Assembly (NCBI GenBank): GCA_016716235.1
Contig: JADJWS010000001.1
Coordinates: 310,001-374,000, forward strand
Reading direction: 5' to 3'
Origin: Candidatus Defluviilinea gracilis
GTDB lineage: Bacteria; Chloroflexota; Anaerolineae; Anaerolineales; Villigracilaceae
Length of the DNA: 64,000 nucleotides
The notes under the pieces are model-generated. The model searched no databases, was not told the DNA's origin, and worked only from the letters and a program-made list of their open reading frames with translations. Shown here one piece after another: positions 17,597 to 26,656 of the stretch (position 1 is its first letter; each line of letters opens with the position of its first letter). Both the position numbers and the translations under genes were made by a program.

Positions 17597-18211
17597 TCAA
17601 GACGCCGCATGTGATTCTTTGACGCGGACGCCGTCGCGCCGGATGATCCGCGCGGGCATGCCTGCCACCGTGCAATTCGGCGGGACATCGCGGGTGACCA
17701 CCGCGTTGGCGCCGATAACAGCATTGTCTCCCACGGTCACCGGACCGAGGATTTTGGCTCCGGCGCCAATATATACGTTATCGCCAATGATCGGGGGAGC
17801 GCTTTTATCATCCCTGAACCCGATCGCCACACCCGGGTTCACCCAGCAATTCTCGCCGATCTTTTGCGCGGCGATGACAGTTCCAAAACCGGCCCGGGCA
17901 AAAAAGCCGGGTCCGATATTGATCGGTTCCGCAAACCTGAGCGCCACTTTGGGATAGGGATACAATATTCTGGCAAGCGCGAATAGCGCCCGGCCGCGAA
18001 GTCCGGTAAAACGTCCGATCCGCGCGTAGAACAGATTGCGAAATTCCGGGAAGGAGTTCAACAGCCAGACGAGCATATCGGCAGGGGATTGTTTCTTTAG
18101 GCGAGGTTTATATACCTGAAACCACCTCAGCATGTCTTTCTCGATCGCATTGCGATTTGCCGAGCGTTTGAATAGCAGGAGATGAGGGATGGCTTTTAGT
18201 TTTGCAATCAT
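17597..18211 (-). CDS. Serine acetyltransferase-like O-acetyltransferase (left-handed beta helix), paralogue
   Basis: A 204-residue protein parallel in layout to the gene just downstream: a helical N-terminal third and hexapeptide repeats (GENCWVNPGVAIGF, GDNVYIGAGAKILGPV, GDNAVIGANAVVTRDVPP, AGMPAR). The start MIAKLK at 18211 aligns with MLEKL of the paralogue; a start 13 codons earlier is possible. The acceptor-binding His seen as HGHG in the twin is replaced here by AGFGTV, so the substrate or even the activity may differ. Possible role: a second acetylation of the same glycan. Confidence 0.78.
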   Translation of the reverse strand: MIAKLKAIPHLLLFKRSANRNAIEKDMLRWFQVYKPRLKKQSPADMLVWLLNSFPEFRNLFYARIGRFTGLRGRALFALARILYPYPKVALRFAEPINIGPGFFARAGFGTVIAAQKIGENCWVNPGVAIGFRDDKSAPPIIGDNVYIGAGAKILGPVTVGDNAVIGANAVVTRDVPPNCTVAGMPARIIRRDGVRVKESHAAS

Positions 18212-18259
18212 TGTGTCACCATAGATAGGGTTTGAAGTTTGAAGTTTCACACACAGACG

Positions 18260-19558
18260 TCAATTGCGATTCAACACCGAATTGTACACATTGAGAAAGT
18301 TCTGGCACACAGAAAGCGGGCGAAACGGACCCTGTTCATAGGAGCGCCGCGACGCTCCAGCGAATTGCGATCGCAGAGCGGGATTCTCGATCAACCGATT
18401 AATTTGTTTCATTAAACAGGTCGAATCGGCGGGAGCGCACAGCAACCCATTTTCGCCGTCTTGAATGATTTCCGGTATCCCGCCCACGTTTGTTGTCACG
18501 ATGGGTCGCCCGTACGCCATCGCCTCCACGAGAGAGACGGGTTGCCCTTCCAAAATGGACGGCATCACGAAGATCCCGGTGTGCTTCATGATGCGCGATA
18601 GTTCATTGCGCGAGGTAAACGCGCCGGCGAATATCCCAGCGCTATCGAGCCCCAGGTTGCGGGCATGAGCCGCCAACTCTTCTCGAAGCGGACCTTCTCC
18701 GTAAATCTTCAGGGATGCGCCGGGGTGGTTTGCTCTGATCTCCTTGAAGGCGTCCAACAGGTAGACGAGTCCTTTTGTCACAAAAAGCCTTGCAATGGCG
18801 GTCAATTGAACTTGACCGTTCTCGCCCGCAAGGTGATCGACCGGGAAGCCCAAGTCGGCGGGGTCGGGCACGAGCGGTCCCTGAACAACAATGGGGCGCG
18901 TCACGCCGCAGATCGTTCTTAACCCTTCGGCGCTTTTTTCTGAGACGGCGATGACCACATCCGCTTTGTTGATGCACTGATCGAACCCTTGCCACCAATT
19001 GAATTGCGGGTCGGGCGTTTGGTGTTCTTCATACACAATGGGCAGTTGTTTTGCATGCGCCCAATCGATCACGAACAACAAGCTGGTTGTGTAACCCTGG
19101 ATGTGCAAAATGTCCGGTTGCCAGGTCGCCTTCCAATATGCCAGCATCAGGCGCGTAAAAGGTTTGCGCCAATCGGGTCCCACCACCCATTTCATCGCGC
19201 GCCCGCGAAACCAATTCCGCGCGCTTTGGAACGCGTCGCCGGGCGGCGTCCATTTTGCGACCATGATCGCCAGCCCAAGAAAAAGGATCAGGGGGATGAA
19301 TAGCCACGTCAACCCGTTGAGGATCTTTTCCTTCGTCTTCCAGTCCGAGGCTGGCAAGGATACCCACTTTGGCAATTGAGTAAACCGCACCGGGGACTGA
19401 CGGAGGCGGACAAGATATTGATTGTCCGAGGGCACCCAAGCCGTGGACAATACGCTGACCTCATGCCCCATTTGTTGAAGCCCCATCGCGAGCGTGATCG
19501 TGTATTCTTCCAGCCCGCCCAGTTCCTGCATATCATACAGGATCATCCCGATTTTCAA
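18260..19558 (-). CDS. Glycosyltransferase family 4 (GT-B)
   Basis: A 432-residue enzyme. The N-terminus IGMILYDMQELGGLEEYT carries the Gly-Gly acceptor loop. Residues 80-115 are hydrophobic and could form a membrane-associated helix. The donor half has LTAIARLFVTKGLVYLLDA, IYGEGPLREEL, and the E-x7-E form VMPSILEGQPVSLVEAMAYG followed by TNVGGIPEI. It is preceded by a composite repeat region of 262 bp and may therefore start a new transcription segment. Donor sugar unknown. Confidence 0.88.
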   Translation of the reverse strand: MKIGMILYDMQELGGLEEYTITLAMGLQQMGHEVSVLSTAWVPSDNQYLVRLRQSPVRFTQLPKWVSLPASDWKTKEKILNGLTWLFIPLILFLGLAIMVAKWTPPGDAFQSARNWFRGRAMKWVVGPDWRKPFTRLMLAYWKATWQPDILHIQGYTTSLLFVIDWAHAKQLPIVYEEHQTPDPQFNWWQGFDQCINKADVVIAVSEKSAEGLRTICGVTRPIVVQGPLVPDPADLGFPVDHLAGENGQVQLTAIARLFVTKGLVYLLDAFKEIRANHPGASLKIYGEGPLREELAAHARNLGLDSAGIFAGAFTSRNELSRIMKHTGIFVMPSILEGQPVSLVEAMAYGRPIVTTNVGGIPEIIQDGENGLLCAPADSTCLMKQINRLIENPALRSQFAGASRRSYEQGPFRPLSVCQNFLNVYNSVLNRN

Positions 19559-19593
19559 TGTGACACCTGTTTCTGTAAATTAACGAAATAAGA

Positions 19594-19815
19594 GAGTGTT
19601 TCTTAAGTCTGAAACCCTATTCGTTTTGGACACGGATTTCACGGAACACACGGAAATGAATCACTGATGTTACGCAGTTGAAATCAAGTCGGGTCTCCTA
19701 ATGCGCCATTTATGTCGTTCTTGTGCAAGGACAGTCTAAAACGCGAGATAAATCTCGCGTTACGACCTTTACTGCGAAAGGTGAGTTAATAAGCACTTTC
19801 CGTGAACATCAGTGA
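19594..19815. repeat. Composite of two palindromic repeat families
   Basis: The 262-bp gap 19559-19820 has no gene. It begins with GAGTGTTTCTTAAGTC and CACGGATTTCACGGA of the family seen at 15441. It is then joined to the TGATGTTACGCAGT terminal repeat (19665-19678) and inner palindrome CGCGAGATAAATCTCGCG of the MITE-like family seen at 327. TCACTGATGTT (19661-19671) and AACATCAGTGA (19805-19815) close it as an inverted repeat. It looks like one repeat inserted into another. Confidence 0.55.
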
Positions 19816-19820
19816 AAAGT

Positions 19821-21005
19821 CTACGATCTGCCGTTAAGCAATTTGACATGGATGCGGGATTCCAACAGTTTCAAATCTTCCATGATCTTTTCTTCCGTCG
19901 CGGCTTTCAAGACCACATGCCCCAGGCGGTCGGGTCCCAACCGGAAGGCTGGCGCTGTTTCGCCATGATCGTAATCGATCACGGTTTCAATGATCTCCAA
20001 GCCATTGCCGTCCACATCGACGCGGTCCAAGCTCCCTCCCGATTTAGACGTAATGAGGAGATTCCCGCAGGGGTTTCTGGATTCAAATTGCGCCTGAGGT
20101 CTCGATCCCAAACTCAGTTCGAGGATATAGGCATAATAATCCATTTCATAATGCGTGGAAACCAGTTCCGGCAGGCAGGTTGCGCCCGCGCGCGCGCCGA
20201 TCTCCAGCACATACACATGATCGCCGCGCAGGATAAAGTCCGCATTGATCGCGCAGGTGGTCAACCCCAACGCCCTGATCGACTTATCGAGTTGGGTCCA
20301 TACCAGGTCTTTCACCTGATCCGGCAGAGAATACGGGACGTAGTGACCGATCGGCACATCCGTTTTCCCGTGATACAAAATATCGCCGTGCGGCATCACG
20401 AACTGCGTCTCCCCATCGATCACCGCCGCCTGTGCGCCGAACTCCACCCCGCTGATGAATTCCTCCACCAAAAAATATTTCTGGCGCGTGGCGCGCATCA
20501 CGTATTCGAAGGCATGCGGCAGATCGTCGGCGGCGTCCACGCGGATAATGCCGCGGCTACCGGAGGTGTCGACCGCTTTGCAGATCACCGGCTTTTCAAA
20601 CAGATCGAATGCCTGACGTAGTTCTTCCAAACTCGACACTTCGCGGAAGCGAGCCGTGCAGACCCCGGCGGATTCAAACCGGCGCTTCATCTCCCTTTTG
20701 TTTGTTGCCAGCGCGCCGGCATTTTCTGAAATCCCGGGCAGTTCCAGCGCGTCGCACACCACCCCTAATGCGCGGACTGCCGCATCAGTGCCTGTGGTGC
20801 AGATGCAATCCACATTTTCATCGCGCGCCAACTGAACGATTGACCGCACATCGGTCGTATCGATATGACAGGCTTTGTCTGCCAGTTTGAAGCCGGGATA
20901 ATTGCCCGCCGCGCTGACCACCAGCGCGCGCATTCCCATTTCTTTGGCTTTACGGATCAACGGGACCTGATAAATACCAGCCCCAAGTATGAGCGCTGTT
21001 TTCAT
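19821..21005 (-). CDS. ATP-grasp ligase
   Basis: A 394-residue cytoplasmic protein. An N-terminal Rossmann-like domain (ALILGAGIYQVPLI, residues 4-17) is followed by an ATP-grasp fold: PVICKAVDTSGSRGI (nucleotide loop, about 137-151), LVEEFISGVEFGAQAAV (about 178-194), and the metal-binding strands INADFILRGDHVYVLEIGARAGA (about 265-287). The plan is that of PurK/carbamoyl-phosphate-synthase-like carboxylate-amine ligases, which join a carboxylate to an amine or thiol through an acylphosphate. It is flanked by repeats and near an asparagine-synthase-like gene; both chemistries form amide bonds, so together they might put an amino acid or amide on a sugar. This role is an inference. Confidence 0.82.
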   Translation of the reverse strand: MKTALILGAGIYQVPLIRKAKEMGMRALVVSAAGNYPGFKLADKACHIDTTDVRSIVQLARDENVDCICTTGTDAAVRALGVVCDALELPGISENAGALATNKREMKRRFESAGVCTARFREVSSLEELRQAFDLFEKPVICKAVDTSGSRGIIRVDAADDLPHAFEYVMRATRQKYFLVEEFISGVEFGAQAAVIDGETQFVMPHGDILYHGKTDVPIGHYVPYSLPDQVKDLVWTQLDKSIRALGLTTCAINADFILRGDHVYVLEIGARAGATCLPELVSTHYEMDYYAYILELSLGSRPQAQFESRNPCGNLLITSKSGGSLDRVDVDGNGLEIIETVIDYDHGETAPAFRLGPDRLGHVVLKAATEEKIMEDLKLLESRIHVKLLNGRS

Positions 21006-21016
21006 AATTCACCTTT

Positions 21017-21112
21017 GGTGGTTAGGACTTACGCAGTTGAACCTGTTGCGCCGTAGTTGCACTGCGGCGGCGGCAGTACAACTGCCCGCCAACTGTGTAA
21101 GCCCTGGTGGTA
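21017..21112. repeat. MITE-like palindrome, GGACTTACGCAG family, copy 1
   Basis: Imperfect terminal inverted repeats AGGACTTACGCAGTTG (21024-21039) and CAACTGTGTAAGCCCT (21090-21105) are flanked by TGGTGGT on both sides, a possible 7-bp target duplication. It is non-coding. The same ends occur at 56598-56659. Confidence 0.6.
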
Positions 21113-21164
21113 TGGAAAAGAGTTTGGGAACGCCAACTCAACCCTTAGACCTTATTCTTTTTGT

Positions 21165-21251
21165 ACACGAATTTCACGGAACACACGGAAAAAAGGCGGC
21201 TTTCTAAAGATTTTTTCCGCGAAAATCCGTGAAATCCGTGGCGTCCGTGTC
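21165..21251. repeat. Intergenic palindromic repeat, CACGGATTTCACGG family, copy 3
   Basis: ACACGAATTTCACGGA (21165-21180) pairs with TCCGTGAAATCCGTG (21226-21240), a long imperfect hairpin next to the 3-prime end of the asparagine-synthase-like gene. It is related to 15441-15549. With the preceding MITE-like copy it fills the 267-bp gap 21006-21272, where no gene was seen. Confidence 0.6.
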
Positions 21252-21272
21252 TGAAAGAAACAATCTCTTACC

Positions 21273-23048
21273 CTACGAGAGTGGAAGGAGGCGCGAGGCG
21301 ATCGTTTGAACCGCTTGCAATCTTCTCAAAGGACGCACATCACGGGTGGAGGTCATCACGGCTTGAAAATCCGATTCCACTTGTTTCATATCGAACCATT
21401 CGGAGAGTTGATCCCAGGCTTCGAACAGGGGCCACACCGATTTTTTCCCATGAGCCTGCAAAGGCTCGAAGTCGACGCACAGCGATGTTTTTTCCAGCCC
21501 TTTCATGAACGGCTTCCTCAATGGAGCAGGAATCTTGTTGACGATTTTCTTTCGGAGGAAATACCTGCCGGTCATGATATACGGCTCGGAGCCGTACGTG
21601 CCGGGAATGGTGGCAAGTTTTCCGTAATAGCGGCGAAAGACATCTCCCAACAGCCTGCGATCATCCAGCACAGCCATCGGCAGGGAAAAACAAAACCGCG
21701 CGTAGGTTCGATCCAGGAACGGCGTTGCCACGCCTCTCCAATAATCCTTCAAGGTGGACAGAAAATTGATAAACGTCCTTTGCCTGCTCCACAACTCAAG
21801 GTACATTAATTTTTGGTAATTAGCGCCGGGGTAGGAATCGATCTCCTTGCGAAGGTTTGCGGCATTTTCCTCGAGCGCGTCGTTCATGGGACGCTTCATG
21901 GTCGAGCGAAGCAGGGACGGGTCCCAATCGGAATACCATTCGTGGTTTACTTGATACCGTTTGGTCGTTTGAAAGCGAACGGAATCGTTGATGGCATCGC
22001 CCGACAAAACATCGCCGATGAAGCCGGTGATCGTGGGCGCTGGGGGTTCTGCTTGAATTTCATCCAGAAAAGACATCAAGTACATGCCCTGGAAGTGCAT
22101 GGCGGTTCCAAACATATCGAACCAGCGCCGTGTGTACTTCATGAGATAATCTTTCGGCAGGTCGATGTGCTTCCAGGGGAAGCCAAGCGCTTTGGCAATT
22201 TCGCGGGAATAGATCACATCGGTGTTGTCTGATGATCCCCAGGCGTACGACCGCACCTCCACACCCACATCAGCCGCTACGCCGGCGATGAGGCGGGAAT
22301 CCAGACCGGCCGACAACGGCATCGCCCAGCGCGGGTGTTGTTTCAATATTTCCGCGATCGCTTTCTGGGATAGGACGTGCATCTCATCGACGAGATCATC
22401 CCAGAGCGAATTCCAACGTTCCTGGCTGGGTTGCACCGACCAAAGCCGCGATGCGCGATAGCCGCGTTCGTTCCAGGTTGTCATACTATCGGGCGGGATC
22501 GATTTCACATTTTTGTACAGCGTCCAGTCAGAGATGAAATGACCATTGAGCAGGAGCGAAGCCAGACCCGGGAGGAAGAAGTCGTCGGGGGTGAGGTTGG
22601 CTGAGGCAACTGTAACAGGCTCCAATGTGGAAGCGATGCGGCTGTGGGGTGATTCCATGTGGTAGACCGGCATGCTTCCCAGCCAGTCGTTCCAGATCGT
22701 CCATGAATCGCCATCCGCGTTGACACGCAGGAGGAGTACGCGCCCTTCCCATGGCGGGATAAAATCTTCATCGCGCTCCACTTTCAGAAGTTTTTCCTGC
22801 ACAGCGCCCCAGGAGACCGAATGATGCGGGGAGCCGATCAGCGCGAGTGTCGATCCGTCGGGCATGGTGTGCGCGCAGTTGGAGATTGTGTCGCGTCCCC
22901 AGATATGTAATGTTGTTTCGCCGATCTCGAGCGAGCTTCTTTCAAGATGAGGGAAATAGGATAAGGCGCGGTCTTCGGCTTCGAATGCTCTTGTTAAGTT
23001 ATTGGGGGGCAGCCCTCGACTGATAGTAAACCCTAGAATTTGGCTCAT
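21273..23048 (-). CDS. Asparagine synthase-like amidotransferase
   Basis: A 591-residue protein with an N-terminal domain related to the class II glutaminase fold and a C-terminal AsnB synthetase domain. The PP-loop SAGLDSR lies at residues 246-252 and binds ATP; the segment after it (YAWGSSDNTDVIYSREIAK) fits the synthetase domain. The initiator Met is followed by Ser (MSQILGF), not by the catalytic Cys of glutamine-hydrolysing enzymes, so glutaminase activity is not expected unless ammonia comes from elsewhere. GGAG lies six bases before the ATG. Such variants occur in surface-glycan and peptide loci, where they amidate carboxylates. It lies between a GT2 and an ATP-grasp gene. Confidence 0.83.
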   Translation of the reverse strand: MSQILGFTISRGLPPNNLTRAFEAEDRALSYFPHLERSSLEIGETTLHIWGRDTISNCAHTMPDGSTLALIGSPHHSVSWGAVQEKLLKVERDEDFIPPWEGRVLLLRVNADGDSWTIWNDWLGSMPVYHMESPHSRIASTLEPVTVASANLTPDDFFLPGLASLLLNGHFISDWTLYKNVKSIPPDSMTTWNERGYRASRLWSVQPSQERWNSLWDDLVDEMHVLSQKAIAEILKQHPRWAMPLSAGLDSRLIAGVAADVGVEVRSYAWGSSDNTDVIYSREIAKALGFPWKHIDLPKDYLMKYTRRWFDMFGTAMHFQGMYLMSFLDEIQAEPPAPTITGFIGDVLSGDAINDSVRFQTTKRYQVNHEWYSDWDPSLLRSTMKRPMNDALEENAANLRKEIDSYPGANYQKLMYLELWSRQRTFINFLSTLKDYWRGVATPFLDRTYARFCFSLPMAVLDDRRLLGDVFRRYYGKLATIPGTYGSEPYIMTGRYFLRKKIVNKIPAPLRKPFMKGLEKTSLCVDFEPLQAHGKKSVWPLFEAWDQLSEWFDMKQVESDFQAVMTSTRDVRPLRRLQAVQTIASRLLPLS

Positions 23049-23116
23049 ATGTTTCTCCGTGGAAAGTGTCCCGCGCTGTGGATGGCGTTGAGATTCCTGC
23101 CCGGGGTGAACGTGGT

Positions 23117-24532
23117 TCAGGAACGATTTCCGATGCCGAACATCGATTTAATGAACAATGAAAGCGCGCCGCGATCGGCGAGGTATTTCGGTCTTTTGCG
23201 GAAAGCGCTCAACAGCAGGCTGGGAACTTGTTTCGTTTCGCCATTCCGATATTTCTGTTCCGCGCTTTGCGCAAGGAAGTTTGCGGCCAGCCAATGGGCT
23301 CCGCGGCTTCCCAGATGTTTTTCAAGTTGGGGGGAAAGAGAATCGAGCCGGGTTAAGACCGCTTCGCCGCTGTCGCTCATGGCATACCCCATCAGTTCGT
23401 GTGTTGCCTGCAAGACAAAGGCTTTATCGGGTTGAAACCCTATTTCATCGCCGAGGGAAAAATATTTTTCAGCATCGCCAGCCCGGTCCCAGAGTAATGC
23501 GCGGATGCCTCGAACGTAATTGCCGCGGGCAACCGCCCACAGATAATTTCCAAGCGCGCCTGGCATTTCGGCGGGTAATTGTTTGAAGATGGATTCCAAT
23601 AGCGTTTCGTAGTCGTGACTTTCGTCGTCGACGCAATATCCCATCAGAAACGTTGTATACAGCGACGGAACGCCATAAAACAAACCGGGAGCGCTTTGAG
23701 AAATATCCCAAAGGAATTTGCGCCCTACTGCGGTTTCACCCTGGGTAAACGCGACATTTGCCCACATGGCGCGTATGGCGGAATTTCCGAGGGGGCGCAT
23801 GTTCGAAACCTCCGGCGGACAGCGAGGGTCTGAGAAGATGGCTTCCTGACAGGCAAGTTCATCTTCGCACTTTTTCTCCACTGCGCCGAACCGCCGCCCC
23901 GCTTGATAATTTCGGGAGTGTAGGACCCGGTCGATACGGGAGAATTTACACCCCGCCATAAAGAGCTTGCCGCAAACAATGATTTCCCTGCCGCGCATGG
24001 CGACTTGCGGATACCAAATTTCCTCGATCAGCGCCCATTTCCTGCGAACCACCCATGAACTGGGCGGAAGGTAAAAGCCCAGAGCGAGTTCTCCCAGCGA
24101 TATATTTTGGGGAGGTATGGCAACCGTGCGAATTGAATTGGATGAATGCACGCGTTCGTAATATGGGTTGTAGGAAAAGCCCACCTCGGGGTTTTCTGCG
24201 AGGAAGTTGACGTGCGCTTCCAGTTTTTCGGGGTGAAAGGTGTCATCCTGGTCGAGAAAAGCGACAATCTCTCCGGCTGAGTGGGTGATACCGGTCCATC
24301 TTGCCGTGGAGGCGCCCTGGTTCTCTTCATGGCGGATGTATTTCACCCGCGTATCGGAAAATTGTTGAACGACTTCGCCAGTCGTATCGGGAGATTTGTC
24401 GTCGACGACGATCAATTCAAAATTGGTGTAGGTTTGGTCCACCACGCTTTGAATTGCCGCCGCGATAGAGTCTGCCCCGTTATAGGCGGGGATGATCACG
24501 CTGACCAGCGGATGATTTTTCATGGCATCCAT
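23117..24532 (-). CDS. Glycosyltransferase family 2 with long C-terminal region
   Basis: A 471-residue enzyme. The GT-A domain shows VSVIIPAYNGADSIAAAI, VVDDKSPDTT, NQGASTARWTG and the metal-binding FLDQDD. About 250 residues after the catalytic domain are helical and resemble those of the GT2 at 14189-15403. An alternative start four codons in (MKNHP, 24523) is equally possible. The gene begins next to a perfect 14-bp tandem duplication that also covers the stop codon of the ABC permease gene. Confidence 0.85.
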   Translation of the reverse strand: MDAMKNHPLVSVIIPAYNGADSIAAAIQSVVDQTYTNFELIVVDDKSPDTTGEVVQQFSDTRVKYIRHEENQGASTARWTGITHSAGEIVAFLDQDDTFHPEKLEAHVNFLAENPEVGFSYNPYYERVHSSNSIRTVAIPPQNISLGELALGFYLPPSSWVVRRKWALIEEIWYPQVAMRGREIIVCGKLFMAGCKFSRIDRVLHSRNYQAGRRFGAVEKKCEDELACQEAIFSDPRCPPEVSNMRPLGNSAIRAMWANVAFTQGETAVGRKFLWDISQSAPGLFYGVPSLYTTFLMGYCVDDESHDYETLLESIFKQLPAEMPGALGNYLWAVARGNYVRGIRALLWDRAGDAEKYFSLGDEIGFQPDKAFVLQATHELMGYAMSDSGEAVLTRLDSLSPQLEKHLGSRGAHWLAANFLAQSAEQKYRNGETKQVPSLLLSAFRKRPKYLADRGALSLFIKSMFGIGNRS

Positions 24533-24554
24533 TAGACTATATCCATTAGACTAT
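24527..24554. repeat. 14-bp perfect tandem duplication
   Basis: The 14-mer ATCCATTAGACTAT occurs twice in a row. The right copy contains the stop codon of the ABC permease gene (24546-24548). The left copy contributes the start codon of the GT2 gene (24530-24532). The two genes may once have overlapped or touched before the duplication. Confidence 0.7.
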
Positions 24555-25328
24555 ATCTGCAAATTGGTATTCCACACGTTTGAAAAACCACACGCCAGCG
24601 ATAAAGATCAACGCGGAAATGCCCGCCGCCGACCACAAATATTCGCCGGGCATGCGGCTATAGACCAGCACGTCGCGGTACGATGCGATGATTCCCGCCA
24701 TGGGGTTGAGGAAGTAGAGCCATTTCCATTGTTCGGGAACAAGCGATAACGGATATAAAATGGGAGACGCATAGAACCAGACTTGAATCACCAGTTTGAG
24801 GAGGGGGTCCACGTCGCGGTAGAACACGTTGAGGGCGGCGGAGCCAATTCCCAGTCCGAGAATGAGCGCCATTTGAATCAGCAGGATGAGCGGCAGAAAA
24901 AGCAATCCCTGCGGAGAGAACGGGATCCGATAGATCAGCATCAGGATAACCAGCAGGATAAATGAAATCAAAAAATCCACCAGGCGGGCAAGAAGCGCGG
25001 CGATCGGCAATGCCTCCCGTGGAAAGTAGATCTTCCCCACCAGGTTCATGTTATGCACGAGCGAGGCGGCCATATCGGTCAACGAGGAGGCAAGCAGCGT
25101 CCAGGGGATCACGGCTGAATACGAAAAGAGAATATAGGGTATCCCGCCTGTATCGACCGGGACGATGCGCGTGAAGACAACGGCAAAGATGGCAACCGTT
25201 GCCACAGGTTGCACGATCGCCCAGAGCCAACCGAGGGCAGATTGTTGGTATCGCCCGCGTAAGGTTCGGACGGTCCACGCCCAGACCAGGTCGCGCATTT
25301 TATACAGGTTATTCCTCTGATTTAGCAT
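24546..25328 (-). CDS. wzm: ABC-2 type polysaccharide export permease (Wzm-like)
   Basis: A 260-residue membrane protein with six hydrophobic segments, the transmembrane part of a Wzm/Wzt-type exporter that moves lipid-linked polysaccharide across the cytoplasmic membrane. The N-terminal stretch RDLVWAWTVRTLRGRYQQS is the amphipathic gate helix of this family, followed by LGWLWAIVQP. Later RDVDPLLKLVIQVWFYASPI and NPMAGIIASYRDV match the conserved ends. The start at 25328 (MLNQRN) lies seven bases after the ATPase stop; a longer reading would overlap the ATPase by about 150 bp and lacks family residues. Confidence 0.9.
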   Translation of the reverse strand: MLNQRNNLYKMRDLVWAWTVRTLRGRYQQSALGWLWAIVQPVATVAIFAVVFTRIVPVDTGGIPYILFSYSAVIPWTLLASSLTDMAASLVHNMNLVGKIYFPREALPIAALLARLVDFLISFILLVILMLIYRIPFSPQGLLFLPLILLIQMALILGLGIGSAALNVFYRDVDPLLKLVIQVWFYASPILYPLSLVPEQWKWLYFLNPMAGIIASYRDVLVYSRMPGEYLWSAAGISALIFIAGVWFFKRVEYQFADIV

Positions 25329-25335
25329 CGATGCC

Positions 25336-26601
25336 TCAAACGGTTGAACCGGCGGCGACCCGATCGGTTTGGGAAACCCGCTTCTGTCCCCAAGTGCGGT
25401 TGGGTTCAAAGACTGCCCCGTGCGCCTCGTGCCCCTGGATGGAATTACGAACCTCGAACCATTCTGAAACACCAAAAGCGATGCCATCCGAATCGTCTGA
25501 ATTCATGATCCACGTTTCGGCATAATACATACTGCCGAACAATTGCGACGGGTCTAGCTTAAGGAAGTATTCCCCCTCGCCTTTTTCGATGGACATAGGG
25601 AATTGATCGAGATGAGTGCGGATGTTGCAACACAAGAGTCCATCGGAACGGTGGATCAATATAATGGCGTTCGCTTTTCCAAAATCTTTGTACGCCGTGT
25701 ATTGTACGCGGATCACCACGGGCTGATTGGTGCGCGCTTCACGAATGATGTTTCCATCAACATCGAGCACGTCCACATGGGTAACTTCAATGCCCGCGTT
25801 GGCTTCATCCATGCCTTTGTCGAGTCCGCTCATTTTTTCGATACGTCTTTTCTCAAGCACGCGATTGTACATGTCGATGATTTCGGCGCTTGTGCCGGAG
25901 GCTTGCAATTGCCCGCGCTCGATATATAACGCGCGCTCGCAAAGCGCCCTAACCAAACCCATGTCATGCGAAACAAAAATGAGGCTTGTTCCATTATTCA
26001 GCAACGCTTTGATGCGCTCGATGCATTTCTGGCGGAAGGAGGCATCGCCCACTGCCAGCACTTCATCCACCAGGAGGATCTGGGGTTCGATGCACGAAGC
26101 GACCGCAAACCCGAGACGTACTGCCATGCCGGACGAATATCGTTTTACCGGCGTGTCGATGAACTCTTCGATCTCCGAGAAGGCGACGATCTCATCGTAT
26201 TTTTTGTGGATCTCCTGATACGTCAGCCCCAGGATGGCGCCGTTGAGGTAGATGTTTTCACGCCCAGTCAAGTCAGGATGAAACCCAGCGCCCAATTCGA
26301 TCAATGCCGAGAGTTGACCGTTCACCTCCACCGTTCCGGTGGTTGGATTCGTGATCTTTGCCAGCAATTTCAAGATGGTCGATTTCCCGGCGCCGTTCGG
26401 GCCGACGAGGGCAAGCGACTGTCCCTTTTCCATGGCAAAACTCACATCTTGTAAAGCCCAATGGATTTTCTTGTCCGTTGCGCCTCCCTGCCGCCCCATG
26501 GCAGACTTGACCCACTGCGAAAGGATCGACGGGAGGCTGGCGCGCGTTAGACCGAGGTTGTATCGCTTTGACACATTGGCAAATCGAATCACGGGTGTCA
26601 T
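25336..26601 (-). CDS. wzt: ABC polysaccharide exporter ATPase with Wzt C-terminal domain
   Basis: A 421-residue ATPase of the exporter. Walker A GPNGAGKST lies near residues 68-76, the family signature here reads YSSGMAVRLGFAV, and Walker B is ILLVDEVLAVGD, followed by the switch His in VSHDMG. Residues from about 255 to 400 form the beta-sandwich extra domain of Wzt (VTHVDVLDVDGN, IRVQYTAY, WFEVRN), which in O9a-like systems recognises the modified end of the chain. Presence of this domain suggests that export may depend on a terminal residue or cap. It is coupled to the permease gene by a seven-base gap. Confidence 0.92.
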   Translation of the reverse strand: MTPVIRFANVSKRYNLGLTRASLPSILSQWVKSAMGRQGGATDKKIHWALQDVSFAMEKGQSLALVGPNGAGKSTILKLLAKITNPTTGTVEVNGQLSALIELGAGFHPDLTGRENIYLNGAILGLTYQEIHKKYDEIVAFSEIEEFIDTPVKRYSSGMAVRLGFAVASCIEPQILLVDEVLAVGDASFRQKCIERIKALLNNGTSLIFVSHDMGLVRALCERALYIERGQLQASGTSAEIIDMYNRVLEKRRIEKMSGLDKGMDEANAGIEVTHVDVLDVDGNIIREARTNQPVVIRVQYTAYKDFGKANAIILIHRSDGLLCCNIRTHLDQFPMSIEKGEGEYFLKLDPSQLFGSMYYAETWIMNSDDSDGIAFGVSEWFEVRNSIQGHEAHGAVFEPNRTWGQKRVSQTDRVAAGSTV

Positions 26602-26656
26602 CGAAGCGCCTCGTAAAATACTGTTTCAATTGTTGTGGAGGAAACCATACCCATTA

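Noticed and set aside
21273..23048. Lasso-peptide cyclase
   Set aside because: An asparagine-synthase-like protein is present, but no transglutaminase-like protease, PqqD-like protein or precursor peptide was seen nearby.
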